The notes under the pieces: generated by a model
What the model saw: the letters and a program-made list of their open reading frames with translations, nothing else
The model's database searches: none
What the model was told of the DNA's origin: nothing
Made by a program: the position numbers and the translations under genes
Assembly: GCF_000309385.1 (NCBI RefSeq)
Contig: NZ_JH976537.1
Coordinates: forward strand, 3,518,498 to 3,582,497
DNA from: Nodosilinea nodulosa PCC 7104
GTDB lineage: Bacteria; Cyanobacteriota; Cyanobacteriia; Phormidesmidales; Phormidesmidaceae
Reading direction: 5' to 3'
DNA: 64,000 bases
In this document: positions 8,777 through 17,620 of the stretch, piece after piece
Numbering within the stretch: position 1 is the first letter of the stretch
How the letters are laid out: every line of letters begins with the position of its first letter

Positions 8777-9791
8777 TGACACGATACTCTCGGATACGAG
8801 TATTTTCGATCAATAAATGCATAGTAGAAAGCGTAAAAACTTTTCCATCAGTTGCTTGCAGTAATCTCCGCATATCCTCTCGTCGAACCTTGAAACCTCG
8901 ACCAGCAATACATGCAATCACATCATAGTTTTGACCACTTTCGTCACGCAAGGTGCGGAGCCGCTGAACACGTGTTACTTTGTCACGGGCAGTACCGTCG
9001 TCTTCAGTAAGCTTTGCCTCTATCAGAGCTACCGGGTTAAATTCGTCCGGAATAATGAAATCGGGAGCTTGGTCAAAACCATTGATTCTCTCTGCACGCT
9101 TAGTTTCGCGGAAGCTAACCTTTGCAGCGTTAAGAACATCCTTAATAGCGCTTTCAACCACTTCACCAACCAGTTCACTGACAGAATCACGGTGAGATGC
9201 AAACGGACGACCAAGAAAGCGTTCATAGAGTACTACTGGGTAAGGTACACCTAGATCCGCGATAGGCTGAAGACTCTGCAAACCTTCTCGAGTATCGACC
9301 TTGTCCAGTCGGTGAAAAATAGTGGGCACTTCAGTATCAGCCCCTGTCACAAGGGTTTGAACCCCTGCACTAATAAGGGCACGAATTCGCTGGTCTGTTA
9401 GAGAATTGGTTAAGGGTCTTGAGGTTAAAGGTTGTAGACGAACTTTCCGATCAATGGAACGGGCTGCACCTTGACTTACAATGACGTCCGTCATTTCTGT
9501 AGTGATGTAAGCCCATTCTGGTGGTGTGAAGCCAAGAATAGCCCGAAATACAATTAACGAAATAGGGGTTGTGACAACAGCCAGCTCTACTGTTTCAGCA
9601 GTCACATCTTCAAAAGCATTAGTTGATCGCTTTAATGTTTGGTAGCCCTGCTCAAAAACACTGTAATCAATAAATCCGTTACCGCGCGGCATCTCTAAAA
9701 AACTAGATGTTAGCTCAGAGAAAACTTCATCAATTAACGGATCGTAGATAATAGTAGGGACTCGGTAGTTCACCTCAAAACGTGATGGCAT
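8772..9791 (-). CDS. PD-(D/E)XK restriction-endonuclease-like protein
   Basis: 339 residues, last gene of a three-gene minus-strand operon, starting 10 nt after the methyltransferase stop. The C-terminal third contains a PD-(D/E)XK nuclease signature: PDFIIP around residue 244, then a strand ALIEAKL around 256-262 giving the E-x-K pair, followed by a helix with Q/R residues. The N-terminal two thirds (about 1-200) is unrecognised and may bind DNA or a partner. The context next to a DNA methyltransferase and a DUF262 protein supports a role as the cleaving component of a restriction or defence system. The substrate and whether cleavage depends on methylation are unknown. The gene is intact, and the MITE lies directly at its stop codon. 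Confidence 0.75.
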   Translation of the reverse strand: MPSRFEVNYRVPTIIYDPLIDEVFSELTSSFLEMPRGNGFIDYSVFEQGYQTLKRSTNAFEDVTAETVELAVVTTPISLIVFRAILGFTPPEWAYITTEMTDVIVSQGAARSIDRKVRLQPLTSRPLTNSLTDQRIRALISAGVQTLVTGADTEVPTIFHRLDKVDTREGLQSLQPIADLGVPYPVVLYERFLGRPFASHRDSVSELVGEVVESAIKDVLNAAKVSFRETKRAERINGFDQAPDFIIPDEFNPVALIEAKLTEDDGTARDKVTRVQRLRTLRDESGQNYDVIACIAGRGFKVRREDMRRLLQATDGKVFTLSTMHLLIENTRIREYRVR

Positions 9792-9801
9792 CGAGGTCCT
9801 C

Positions 9802-11973
9802 CTAGGTATTTGGCACTACAAATAAGTTAGGGTTGAGTGCTAGCCGAGTTTGGTTAAGTAACTCTAGGGCAGCCTCCACATCCTTAATAGTTGAGACCTC
9901 ATCCATCATTACCTGAATAAGTTCTAGTTTTCGACTCGTCGGTTGGCTGGTATTCCAGTCAGAGTGTAAGTTCCAGATGGTCATCCGAGTGAGATGCCCA
10001 AAGGCAATGCAGCGGATGTCTCCAGCGGTAGGCCTCATACCTGCAGCAACGAGTTCTACCAACTCATGATGAATGATTTGAGCTAAATCAGTAGCGTCTT
10101 TAAATGGCTTAGAACAGGGAGTTATACCCCGATTACGACAGACAAATACCGTATCTACGATGGATGAACCGGTACCATGAATATGTATAGAGCCACTCAT
10201 TTCTGCAGGGCATGGTAGAGAAGCCGAACACGTTAACCCTGCATCTAGGATAGCCATCGCTACAGCTAGATAGGCTTCTTGACGATTATGGTGGTAGGTA
10301 AACACCAGAGGAGCACTTGGTTTAAGAGCTACAGCCATACGGCTATAGACCTCGGCTAGACCCTCAGCAAAATGCACAATACCCCTTTCTGCGGTATCAT
10401 TACCAGTTAGCTCATCACGATGAAGTGTAGTTTTTAAGTCAAGTCCTGGAAAGTCATGTCCCATCAGCTTTCGGAGCCACACATAACAAAAGTGCATTAG
10501 CTCTCCATATTGCACCATGCCATAATAGGGCGGATCGGTGAAGACAGCATCGAGGCTATGTTTTGGTAGATTTAGTGTAGTTGCCGAACCACATCGCAAA
10601 TCTAAAACACGAGCATGGGTTTGAGATTTTTGGGGAGGGTGTACCCCAATCCATTCGCCATCAATCAGCACAGTGCGTTTTTTCTTACCCTTAAAATAAA
10701 CCTCAAAGGGAGCCGTACAGTAATGTTTGGCTTTGGTGTACTTCTCAATGATATTTACCCAACCACCAGAGCCCACTGGTAAGCCGTTATCTTTTCTAAT
10801 ACCCAGAAAATTAGATTCGACCTGAATATACCCAACCGGGAATCCGTGAACTGAAAAGATATCAAGAGACTTCAATGCCATAGTGTCATAGCGACACAGC
10901 AGATTTTGGTACCGTAGTAAGTCAGAAAAATTAGTTGCAAAAGCACGACGTAGTCTATGGTCTTGAATTTGGTCAATAAAGCCTGCAACTGTTTCTAGTG
11001 CTAATAACTGCCGAGGGTTAAACAGCTGATTGAACAGCTTATACCCCCAGCGATGTAACCGATTAGTTTCATCTCCTGCAGGAATATCGTCCTCAGGCAG
11101 GTATGAAGGAGAAAGGCTGAACCATTCATCCCGAGCTTTTTCAACCCTAGCGAGGTCATCGGCATCAGGCTTTTTAAACAGACGCCCTGATTGCCCCTTT
11201 ATGTCAGAGTTATAGTACTCAATGGCAAAGAGGCGATGGGAGGGTGGCCCATTATCGTGGGAAGTAGCCTTGTTGATATGCCCACAGTGGGGACATGGAC
11301 ACTGGCTACGCTGGACGGGACCTTTAGCAGTTAAATTTTTTCCACAAGTACAAAAGCCTGGATGTTTAAGATCGGCAACTTCATTGAGATCACCACAAGC
11401 CGGACATATTAATACATATGTTGGATGTCGTACATCCCTAGCCAAAACATACCCAGGAAAAAGATCAAAACTTTGATGACATGCAGTACAGACTTTAGTC
11501 TTGACCCAAAGAAAGTACTTAACGTCTGCATTCTTACGGCCTGTAATAGGGCATCGCGTTTTGTAAAGTTCGCCAATCTCGTTGCTTAGATGTGCCAAAA
11601 GATAATCTGCTGTTTGCATGTAAGCCGTGAGATCAATCTCAGCTATTTCTTCTTGGACGATCCAGGTGGCCATAGGATTGATATCTGTACCAATTACGTT
11701 GCAGCCTAAGCGGTTGGCTTCGATTAAGGGAGTGCCACCACCCATAAAAGGATCAGCAATAATAAGCCCTTCGAGATTATGGGAATTATAGTAAGTTTGC
11801 TCAACAGGTTTATCAATGAATTCAGCGAGTATGAGGCTACGAAAAAGTGTGCCAGGTCGCCGGGCAAACCATTTATGAACGGCAATGATTGGTCGATAAT
11901 TTTGCTGAACTTGCTTTTCACGCAATGCCAGTCTAGCGGTGAATTCAATATCAAAGTTCGTTTCTATTGGCAT
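9802..11973 (-). CDS. DUF1156-type DNA methyltransferase with internal zinc-ribbon region
   Basis: 723 residues. The N-terminus has the DUF1156-like HKWFARRPG block (about 33-41). A SAM-binding loop variant DPFMGGGTPLIEA (about 74-86) follows, then GTDINPMA. A cysteine-rich segment with several CxxC pairs (CTACH, CPACG, CTCGK, CPHCG) lies at about 155-235 and probably forms two zinc ribbons. The catalytic DPPYYG motif is near residue 478, typical of N6-adenine or N4-cytosine amino-methyltransferases. It probably modifies host DNA to protect it from, or mark it for, the nuclease encoded downstream. DUF1156 methyltransferases are known from several bacterial defence islands, usually with a DUF499 ATPase, which is absent here. 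Confidence 0.85.
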   Translation of the reverse strand: MPIETNFDIEFTARLALREKQVQQNYRPIIAVHKWFARRPGTLFRSLILAEFIDKPVEQTYYNSHNLEGLIIADPFMGGGTPLIEANRLGCNVIGTDINPMATWIVQEEIAEIDLTAYMQTADYLLAHLSNEIGELYKTRCPITGRKNADVKYFLWVKTKVCTACHQSFDLFPGYVLARDVRHPTYVLICPACGDLNEVADLKHPGFCTCGKNLTAKGPVQRSQCPCPHCGHINKATSHDNGPPSHRLFAIEYYNSDIKGQSGRLFKKPDADDLARVEKARDEWFSLSPSYLPEDDIPAGDETNRLHRWGYKLFNQLFNPRQLLALETVAGFIDQIQDHRLRRAFATNFSDLLRYQNLLCRYDTMALKSLDIFSVHGFPVGYIQVESNFLGIRKDNGLPVGSGGWVNIIEKYTKAKHYCTAPFEVYFKGKKKRTVLIDGEWIGVHPPQKSQTHARVLDLRCGSATTLNLPKHSLDAVFTDPPYYGMVQYGELMHFCYVWLRKLMGHDFPGLDLKTTLHRDELTGNDTAERGIVHFAEGLAEVYSRMAVALKPSAPLVFTYHHNRQEAYLAVAMAILDAGLTCSASLPCPAEMSGSIHIHGTGSSIVDTVFVCRNRGITPCSKPFKDATDLAQIIHHELVELVAAGMRPTAGDIRCIAFGHLTRMTIWNLHSDWNTSQPTSRKLELIQVMMDEVSTIKDVEAALELLNQTRLALNPNLFVVPNT

Positions 11974-12015
11974 ATCTAGATAGGTATAAGAGCTCGTATA
12001 TAAAAAATCAAAAGA

Positions 12016-13815
12016 TTACGAGCGATTAAATAACTCATGCACAGACATTATCTTTTTGCCTTTCGCTAATTCTGTAGACGAGCCATTTCGGTAAAAGGCA
12101 TCATCTCCCACATAAGAAATTCCAGTTTGAGCAGGTATAGTTATTCGGACAACTGAGAAAACTTGATGAGCTTTTGCTATCTTGACAGTATCAAACTTTG
12201 TTAATACCTGGGTTTTAACAGGTTCAGAAAGCCCTGAATTTCTGATTGAATTAAGCAAAATGTCGATATATTGCTCAATACTAACACTAAGTGACTTAGC
12301 TTCTCTATCAATACCAACAATGTATCTGCCATTTATTTCATATGGTTCAATCTGGTCAAGCACCTTGACTCTCTCAGCGTCTTTTTTATTATCTGCAACG
12401 CCAACGAATAGATATCCATCTCCGTCAGGACCAACATTGGCAATACCACATATTGTTTGTAGAATTCTCTGTAAAAGGTCCTGATCTAAGTCTCTTTCGT
12501 TTGAAAGGCGTAATAAGCCCTGCTTACACTCGTAACGGGACGTTTCTATTAAGGATCGCCTAATAGAGTTTTCTAAGTCTAAAGCCAAGCTCGGTCCATG
12601 CCTGAGAATGGATGGCTCTTTTTTGACAAAGAATTCATCTACCAAGCCTTTGACCTTGTTGATGTTATTTTTCCTGTCTCTAACATTAACGGCTTTTGAA
12701 GTCTGCTTGAGGCTGGTATGCACATTATTTAGCGCTTCCATAATTCCTTGTGGATCAATAGGGGTTCTCTCCTGGTGAACAATTAAGTCGAAGAAGGCCA
12801 TGAAAATAGCATAAAAAGCAGTTTTTATAGGGTTTCCTCCAGCATTAGGATGGACTACTCGACGCAAAATATTTGATTGATCGCTATATGTTTCTATGAC
12901 TTCTCTCAGCACGGAAAAAGTTGCCTTTATGTCATACAGAAGACGATCGGATGTGTAGCGAGCAAGAGCATTCTCTAAATTTTTGAATTCAGCCGTGCTT
13001 AAGTCATATAGTTTATCTAATCGTTCACGACTATATGCTAAAGGCTCACCGAGTAAAATAGATGCACAAATATCAGCAATCATTTGCTCATCCTCACTGT
13101 CCCTTAACTGTGAGACAGTAAGAATTCCTTGTTTACACCACAAGATATCTTCTGCATTTAATCCGTATCCATGGTGTCTCTGCTTTGAGTCAATGCTAAT
13201 CTCAGGCATGTTGACTAATAGCATTAATTCTTTGGAGGAATCACCTCGTAACTCAGAGGCAATTTTCCTTACAGTATCAGCGAAGGGCGCTACAACACCC
13301 GCCTGTCGTTTTTCCTGGAAACTCAACTGCTTGCCATTGGAATTAATTCTTCCAAAAACATCTGTGATTTCCTCTTCCGTTGTTGCCGGATAAATAGTAA
13401 CAGCTAACTGATAATCAATTATCTTTGCACATTCGGCCAGAGATAGTAGTTTTTTCTCGCCATCCAATTCTTCTATAACGCCTGTTTCCAACAATTCTTT
13501 TGCATAAGAGAAGTGCTGAATGTCAAAGTAACGATCGTCATCTAGCGGGAAGAAATTTTCAATAAAAGTGAATATAGCATTAAACCTTTGCATCCCATCC
13601 ATTATTTCGTAGACACCAGATTTATGAATCTGAGATCTTGAAGCGAGAAGAATCAATGGAATCGGATACCCTTTTAATATACTATCTAGAAGCTTCACTT
13701 TCTCGGCTTGAGTCCAGACCAGCTTTCTTTGATATCGGCGATTTACGAGAAGCTTCTGACTTCTGTAAAGACGATATGCTTCGCTGATCGGCATACCTCT
13801 TGGAGTAATGCTCAT
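12016..13815 (-). CDS. DUF262 (GmrS/ParB-like) protein fused to a Schlafen AlbA_2 domain
   Basis: 599 residues, first gene of the minus-strand operon, 42 nt before the methyltransferase. The N-terminal DUF262 domain shows the NRRYQRKLVW block and the DGMQRFNAI motif (about 73-81), a variant of the DGQQR nucleotide-hydrolysis signature of the GmrS/ParB superfamily. FGRINSNGKQLSFQE follows at about 155-170. The C-terminal part has a Schlafen-type AlbA_2 domain, with YECKQG near residue 428 and GIANVG...YLFVGVAD shortly after, known in putative nucleic-acid or nucleotide-binding regulators. DUF262 proteins such as GmrSD and BrxU are nuclease or NTPase components of anti-phage systems. The DUF262-AlbA_2 fusion next to a methyltransferase and nuclease is unusual. 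Confidence 0.85.
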   Translation of the reverse strand: MSITPRGMPISEAYRLYRSQKLLVNRRYQRKLVWTQAEKVKLLDSILKGYPIPLILLASRSQIHKSGVYEIMDGMQRFNAIFTFIENFFPLDDDRYFDIQHFSYAKELLETGVIEELDGEKKLLSLAECAKIIDYQLAVTIYPATTEEEITDVFGRINSNGKQLSFQEKRQAGVVAPFADTVRKIASELRGDSSKELMLLVNMPEISIDSKQRHHGYGLNAEDILWCKQGILTVSQLRDSEDEQMIADICASILLGEPLAYSRERLDKLYDLSTAEFKNLENALARYTSDRLLYDIKATFSVLREVIETYSDQSNILRRVVHPNAGGNPIKTAFYAIFMAFFDLIVHQERTPIDPQGIMEALNNVHTSLKQTSKAVNVRDRKNNINKVKGLVDEFFVKKEPSILRHGPSLALDLENSIRRSLIETSRYECKQGLLRLSNERDLDQDLLQRILQTICGIANVGPDGDGYLFVGVADNKKDAERVKVLDQIEPYEINGRYIVGIDREAKSLSVSIEQYIDILLNSIRNSGLSEPVKTQVLTKFDTVKIAKAHQVFSVVRITIPAQTGISYVGDDAFYRNGSSTELAKGKKIMSVHELFNRS

Positions 13816-14137
13816 TAGTTGTACCTTTGAGAAAATATATCAAACTAAATAAACAGTCTAGAACAGTACAATGTTGGGCAACTATTCTCGCAGTATTTTG
13901 GTTTCGCCACAAGGTACTGGTACCGTTCAGACTCAAAACTCTAATTGTTTAATATAGCGGTTTACCCGAATTAGGTGTGGGTCATTTACCCAAATTATGG
14001 TTCTTAAGGCTTTTCATATCTACGGTATAACCATCTAGAGCTACGGACCTAACCGCCTGACAGAAGTGGGTGAAAGGCTTGAAACCTTGCGAAACGAGGG
14101 GGAAAAGGAGAGCTGGCATAAGACGCTGAAATGTGCG
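13816..14137. other. Operon promoter region and spacer
   Basis: Upstream of the defence-like operon, which is read leftward. It contains a near-direct repeat, TTTACCCGAATTA and TTTACCCAAATTA (about 13960-14000), of unknown meaning. No gene is supported. Confidence 0.4.
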
Positions 14138-14986
14138 TCGGTAGTGCATTGGTGTGCGGGACAGAGGAACATTAGGCAGTGTCATGCGATGAACCGGGAG
14201 TCAAACCCATGACGATTGAGATGACCTGCCCGACCTGTGGGGCTCATGACGTCTCCAAGAACGGCACCACCCACCGGGGGGAGCAAAATTACAAGTGTCG
14301 GGACTGTGGGCGTCAATTCGTTGAAGATCCGCAATGGCAGGCGAAACCGAAGGAGACCAAGGCGCTGGTGAAGCGACTACTCCACGAGAAGATCTTGCTG
14401 GCGGGCATTGCCCGGGCCACGGGGGTATCGGAGAGTTGGCTACAAGGTCAGGCCAATGCCACCTATGAGGCGGTTTCTCCAACGGCGGAGGTCATCCCCA
14501 AGCCAAAAGGTCCGTTGAAGGTGCAGATGGATGAACTGTGGTCGTTCGTTGAACACAAAGGGAATAAACAATGGGTCTGGCTGGCCATGGATGCCGAGAC
14601 CCGAGAAATCATTGGCTGTTACGTGGGAGACCGTTCTCGGGAATCCGCCATCGCCCTATGGTAATCCATCTCGGCGGTCTATCGCCAATGCGCCAAGGTC
14701 TACACAGACTTCTGGGAAGCTTATGTCACAGTCATTCCGCGCAAACGACATGAGGCGGTGGGCAAAGACAGCGGCTTGACCAGTACCATCGAGCGCCTGA
14801 ACAACACCTTGAGACAGCGGGTTGCGCGGCTAGTCCGGAAGACCCTATCGTTCTCCAAAAAGATCGAGAACCACATCGGGGCGATCTGGCTATTCATCCA
14901 TGACTACAATTGCGGCATCCGGCAGAAGTGGGCCGAGCCAGGCAACCCTGTCTTTCCCTCTAGCCTGCACTAAAATGCACTACCGA
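14138..14986 (+). mobile_element. IS1-family insertion sequence, complete ends but non-functional transposase
   Basis: Bounded by perfect 13-bp inverted repeats TCGGTAGTGCATT (14138-14150) and its complement (14974-14986). The length is about 849 bp, near the size of other cyanobacterial IS1-type elements. I see no obvious target duplication in the flanks. It carries a single transposase frame with an internal stop. Confidence 0.8.
14209..14973 (+). pseudogene. IS1-family transposase with one internal TAA
   Basis: An N-terminal zinc ribbon (CPTCGAHD...KCRDCGRQF), a helix-turn-helix (IARATGVSESWLQ), then the DDE core beginning with QMDELWSFVEHK and continuing with VYTDFWEAY and STIERLNNTLRQR. 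The TAA at 14662-14664 sits after AIALW, in the same frame as the following SISAVYRQCAKVYTDF. A single CAA to TAA change would account for it. The start is taken at the ATG at 14209; an ATG at 14218 is also possible. The transposase cannot be made full length without readthrough. Confidence 0.85.
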
Positions 14987-15015
14987 AGATTTTTCGTTGA
15001 ATCGAAACCCTCTTG

Positions 15016-15705
15016 TCATAAGCGCACTGACTGCTGCTCCTGATCGCACTCTCCCGCTCTCCGGGCTCGACGTTTTGGCTCGCTTATAGCAGCTTGATAC
15101 GCTTTAGCCTTAAATGCACCAGCTGAAGCCCTGACTTGCCCGTGGCACCCTTGCTTGCCACAAGAAAACACTCGCCCCTTTCGCAGAAATGCTAAGCACA
15201 CGCTGGTCTCGCGGCCACACTTACACCTGGCACCAGCGCGAAACTCCCCAGACTCATCTCGCCACATCGACGTTACTCTTAGTAGACCAACCGGACTGAC
15301 CGATTTCCAGTAGGCAAGTTTCTCCTGTAGACGTTGCTCTAGGGCCACCTTGTGCTTTTCAGCTCGCTGTTCGGCTCGAAGCGTCAGCGCCACTGGGTCT
15401 CGCTGCCGAACAGCCTCTTCCAGCGCAGATGCTGCCACTCGCATACTCTTAGCAATCTCTCTCAGGTCTTCAAAGTCATATAGACGACAAATCGCGTCAA
15501 CAAGCTGCTTGTCCGCTACTGTACGGGACGCGCTTTTTACGCTTTTCAGGCCGTAGAAACTCAATACCTGCCGCACCCGCTCACGGGACACATCCATAGC
15601 GTCGGCAATCTCGCCATTGTTCCAGCCTTGCTGGTGCAGTTCGATATAGCGCTTGTGACCTGACAGCGCTTCTTCGATGGGCCTAACTCTACTGGGCATC
15701 ACCAC
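15016..15705 (-). CDS. Hypothetical protein with sigma-region-4-like HTH and a cysteine cluster
   Basis: 229 residues. Near the N-terminus, NGEIADAMDVSRERVRQVL (about 29-47) matches the helix-turn-helix pattern of sigma-70 region 4 and related proteins. A coiled, Arg/Gln-rich middle follows (about 95-135). Near the C-terminus CKCGRETSVC and CGKQGCHG (about 163-195) could bind one zinc. The combination suggests a DNA-binding accessory protein. No partner gene is coupled to it; the IS1-type element lies just downstream. Phage, plasmid or transposon origin is likely from the context, but the family is not recognised. Confidence 0.6.
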   Translation of the reverse strand: MVMPSRVRPIEEALSGHKRYIELHQQGWNNGEIADAMDVSRERVRQVLSFYGLKSVKSASRTVADKQLVDAICRLYDFEDLREIAKSMRVAASALEEAVRQRDPVALTLRAEQRAEKHKVALEQRLQEKLAYWKSVSPVGLLRVTSMWRDESGEFRAGARCKCGRETSVCLAFLRKGRVFSCGKQGCHGQVRASAGAFKAKAYQAAISEPKRRARRAGECDQEQQSVRL

Positions 15706-16092
15706 GAACTCACGCTCCTCCTTTTGTACTCTTTCCGTTACCGGATCATAGCTGCTGGCAACGAGGCCGATTTCTGAGTACCTGTTGTTTTATCGACTTG
15801 GCGTAGATTTCCCGTCACGAGCAGCGTGTGAGAGTGCAGGAATTTTTACACTACTTGTAGGATGGGCTTGAAAGCACTAAGCCCGGAATGGGGATCTCAG
15901 TGGTACTGCGCCTCTGCTGCTGAGACTCTTTAGGCAGCGGCTTAAGATCCTTCAGCGTCTACATGCGCCTTCAAAGCATCGTTACTAAGAACCGAGGCTG
16001 CGCCAATCCCTATCTTCCTTGACTGGAGCAACAATTCTCCTGACCCTGACCACTTGTAGATATGGGATCAGCTTGTCGCTTCAGAAGTGGGT
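15706..16092. other. Intergenic, no gene seen
   Basis: About 390 bp with no supported gene. It contains the upstream region of the sigma-like protein gene and the 3' flank of the XRE gene. Confidence 0.4.
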
Positions 16093-16338
16093 TTACTCCG
16101 CATCCTCAATTCCATAATCAACAAACAGTCTTGAGACGGTAATATTCAAGGCTTTGGCAAATTGGTCAATCGATTCAAGCGTCGGATTGCGCTCTCCTCG
16201 CTCGACACTCGAAACATAGGTTCGATTCATACCAGCCCTTTCGGCCAGCGCTTCTTGAGAAATATCTAACTCTCTTCGGCGACGGCGAACGGCTTTGCCG
16301 AAAAGGATTTTGATGTCGGCTCGATTGCTGTTTTCCAC
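16093..16338 (-). CDS. XRE-family transcriptional repressor
   Basis: 81 residues, almost entirely one Cro/C1-type helix-turn-helix domain. RRRRELDISQEALAERAGMNRTYVSSVERGERNPTLESI contains the five-helix signature, with the recognition helix at about 37-48. Short proteins of this type usually repress their own and a divergent promoter. Two palindromic sites lie directly upstream, between this gene and the divergent gene at 16431, which fits. The domain assignment is seen in the sequence; the regulatory circuit is inferred. Confidence 0.9.
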   Translation of the reverse strand: MENSNRADIKILFGKAVRRRRRELDISQEALAERAGMNRTYVSSVERGERNPTLESIDQFAKALNITVSRLFVDYGIEDAE

Positions 16339-16350
16339 AACTCAATGTTC

Positions 16351-16411
16351 ATGAGTTGTATCTCATAAGTCTACATACATCTAGGTACATAATGTATCTT
16401 ATGAGATACAT
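16351..16411. promoter_or_regulatory. Paired palindromic operators between divergent genes
   Basis: TGTATCTCATAAG (16357-16369) recurs exactly in inverted orientation at 16398-16410. The right copy lies in a perfect palindrome ATGTATCT-TATG-AGATACAT (16392-16411); the left copy lies in ATGAG-N6-CTCAT (16351-16366). A TATAGT hexamer at 16418-16423 lies just before the ATG at 16431. These are probably binding sites of the neighbouring XRE protein. Confidence 0.65.
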
Positions 16412-16430
16412 TCGAAGTATAGTGTTGTCT

Positions 16431-16787
16431 ATGCGAGGATTTTTAGCGTATCAAGAGGCGCTGGATGGGCTGCTGGAGCCATTTCCAGAGTCCTGGCGCG
16501 AAACGTATCCCAAGGAATGGCCTCAACAGCGGTTTGATCAAGGTGACAAGGTTTGTTGGAAAGCGCGGGATTCTGATGGGAGAGAAGTCCTTGACCACGG
16601 TGTTGTAAGGGGATACGGCATTCGTCCGGTGGAGCATTGTGGGCAATGGCGTTGGAATTACCTGATTGAGCTGGATGAAGCCAGTCCTTCATTTGAACGA
16701 ATGCGGTACGTACTGCTATGGCAGGACGACATTCTTGGGCCATGGAGTGTCCTTGCCAGTGTTGAAGAGAGGAACTGTCTTCTCTGA
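16431..16787 (+). CDS. Hypothetical protein, paralogue of the next gene
   Basis: 118 residues from the ATG at 16431. The open frame extends to 16356 but would then overlap the operator and promoter, so the shorter start is preferred. With a TATAGT only 8 bp upstream, the message may be nearly leaderless. The core RFDQGDKVCWKAR, then GVVRGYGI, GQWRWNYLIELDE and RMRYVLLWQDDI, is shared with the neighbouring 122-residue protein, giving one small beta-rich domain. The function is unknown. Its position, divergent from the XRE repressor and upstream of the HTH gene, suggests membership of a regulated island module. Confidence 0.6.
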   Translation: MRGFLAYQEALDGLLEPFPESWRETYPKEWPQQRFDQGDKVCWKARDSDGREVLDHGVVRGYGIRPVEHCGQWRWNYLIELDEASPSFERMRYVLLWQDDILGPWSVLASVEERNCLL

Positions 16788-16859
16788 CTGTCCCCCTGAG
16801 CCTGTGCCAGTTACCTGAGTTATGACGATTAATCTTGGTAAATCACTCAAACCCAGACT

Positions 16860-17228
16860 ATGACTGTATTTCGTGATTATGAAGCCGCAATTATTGCCTT
16901 TAGGCATCCTGCTGACTACCTGCCGCAAAGCGGAAAGACATCCAATTGTGATCAAAGGAAATTTGATGTGGGTGATCAGGTGTGCTGGTATACGGCTCAG
17001 CCACAGTCTGGAAGAGGAAGAAAGTGGGGACGGGTCATCCATTGGGGTTATATCCCTGAAAGCGAGGGGGGACAGGGTGATTGGTGCTACATCGTTGCGG
17101 TGCCGGAGAACAAGCCCTTCCAAAGGCAGGAGCGATACGCTGTCGTTTGGCAGGCTGATTTAGTCGATCCTCGGTTGATACGGCTCTCCAACTGGCGTGT
17201 TCGTCACCTGAAAGCAGCCGAGTCATGA
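16860..17228 (+). CDS. Hypothetical protein, paralogue of the preceding gene
   Basis: 122 residues. It shares the pattern KFDVGDQVCWYT, then GRVIHWGYI, GDWCYIVAVPE and QERYAVVWQADL with the upstream protein, so the two look like a tandem duplication that has diverged. The fold is probably a small all-beta domain, and the order of conserved Gly, Trp and Asp residues suggests an SH3-like barrel, which is inference. Its stop overlaps the start of the next gene (ATGA), showing translational coupling with the HTH protein. Confidence 0.6.
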   Translation: MTVFRDYEAAIIAFRHPADYLPQSGKTSNCDQRKFDVGDQVCWYTAQPQSGRGRKWGRVIHWGYIPESEGGQGDWCYIVAVPENKPFQRQERYAVVWQADLVDPRLIRLSNWRVRHLKAAES

Positions 17229-17554
17229 GGCATCCACGGAGCCTTGGGGAGCAGGAACTCGCTTTACTGAAGTTCTACTCGAAATGCACGTTGAGAATGT
17301 CTCCTCAGGAGTTCTATAGCCGCTGGGCTGTCACTCATGCCCAAATGGCTCAGATTTGCGGATGTTCACTGCCGACTGTAGACAGGTGGTTTGCTCAGGG
17401 AGAAGGACGTAGGCAGGCAGAACCGTTATATCAGCGTCGGTTAGCGGAAATGCACTTCTTGTGGAAGCACTACGACAAACTGCCTCCTGGGTTCAGGCGG
17501 TACAAAGAGTTCCTATGTCCGCCAGTGGACCAGGGTGATGATCTATCACGGTGA
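17225..17554 (+). CDS. Small helix-turn-helix protein
   Basis: 109 residues, starting within the stop codon of the previous gene. AQMAQICGCSLPTVDRWFAQGEGRR (about 39-63) is a clear helix-turn-helix with a basic end. The C-terminal part (LAEMHFLWKHYDKLPPGFRRYKEFL) is helical. It is probably a DNA-binding regulator or accessory factor made together with the preceding small protein. The family is not recognised beyond the HTH. Confidence 0.65.
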   Translation: MRHPRSLGEQELALLKFYSKCTLRMSPQEFYSRWAVTHAQMAQICGCSLPTVDRWFAQGEGRRQAEPLYQRRLAEMHFLWKHYDKLPPGFRRYKEFLCPPVDQGDDLSR

Positions 17555-17620
17555 TAGTTAAAGGGGTTCAGATGCTGTAGACCTCAGTAACTTGAGGCTA
17601 ATTCTATAGGGTCACTCCTG

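Noticed and set aside
14138-14986. Target-site duplication for the IS1-type element
   Set aside because: I compared 8-9 bp flanks under two possible end definitions and found no match, so none is claimed.
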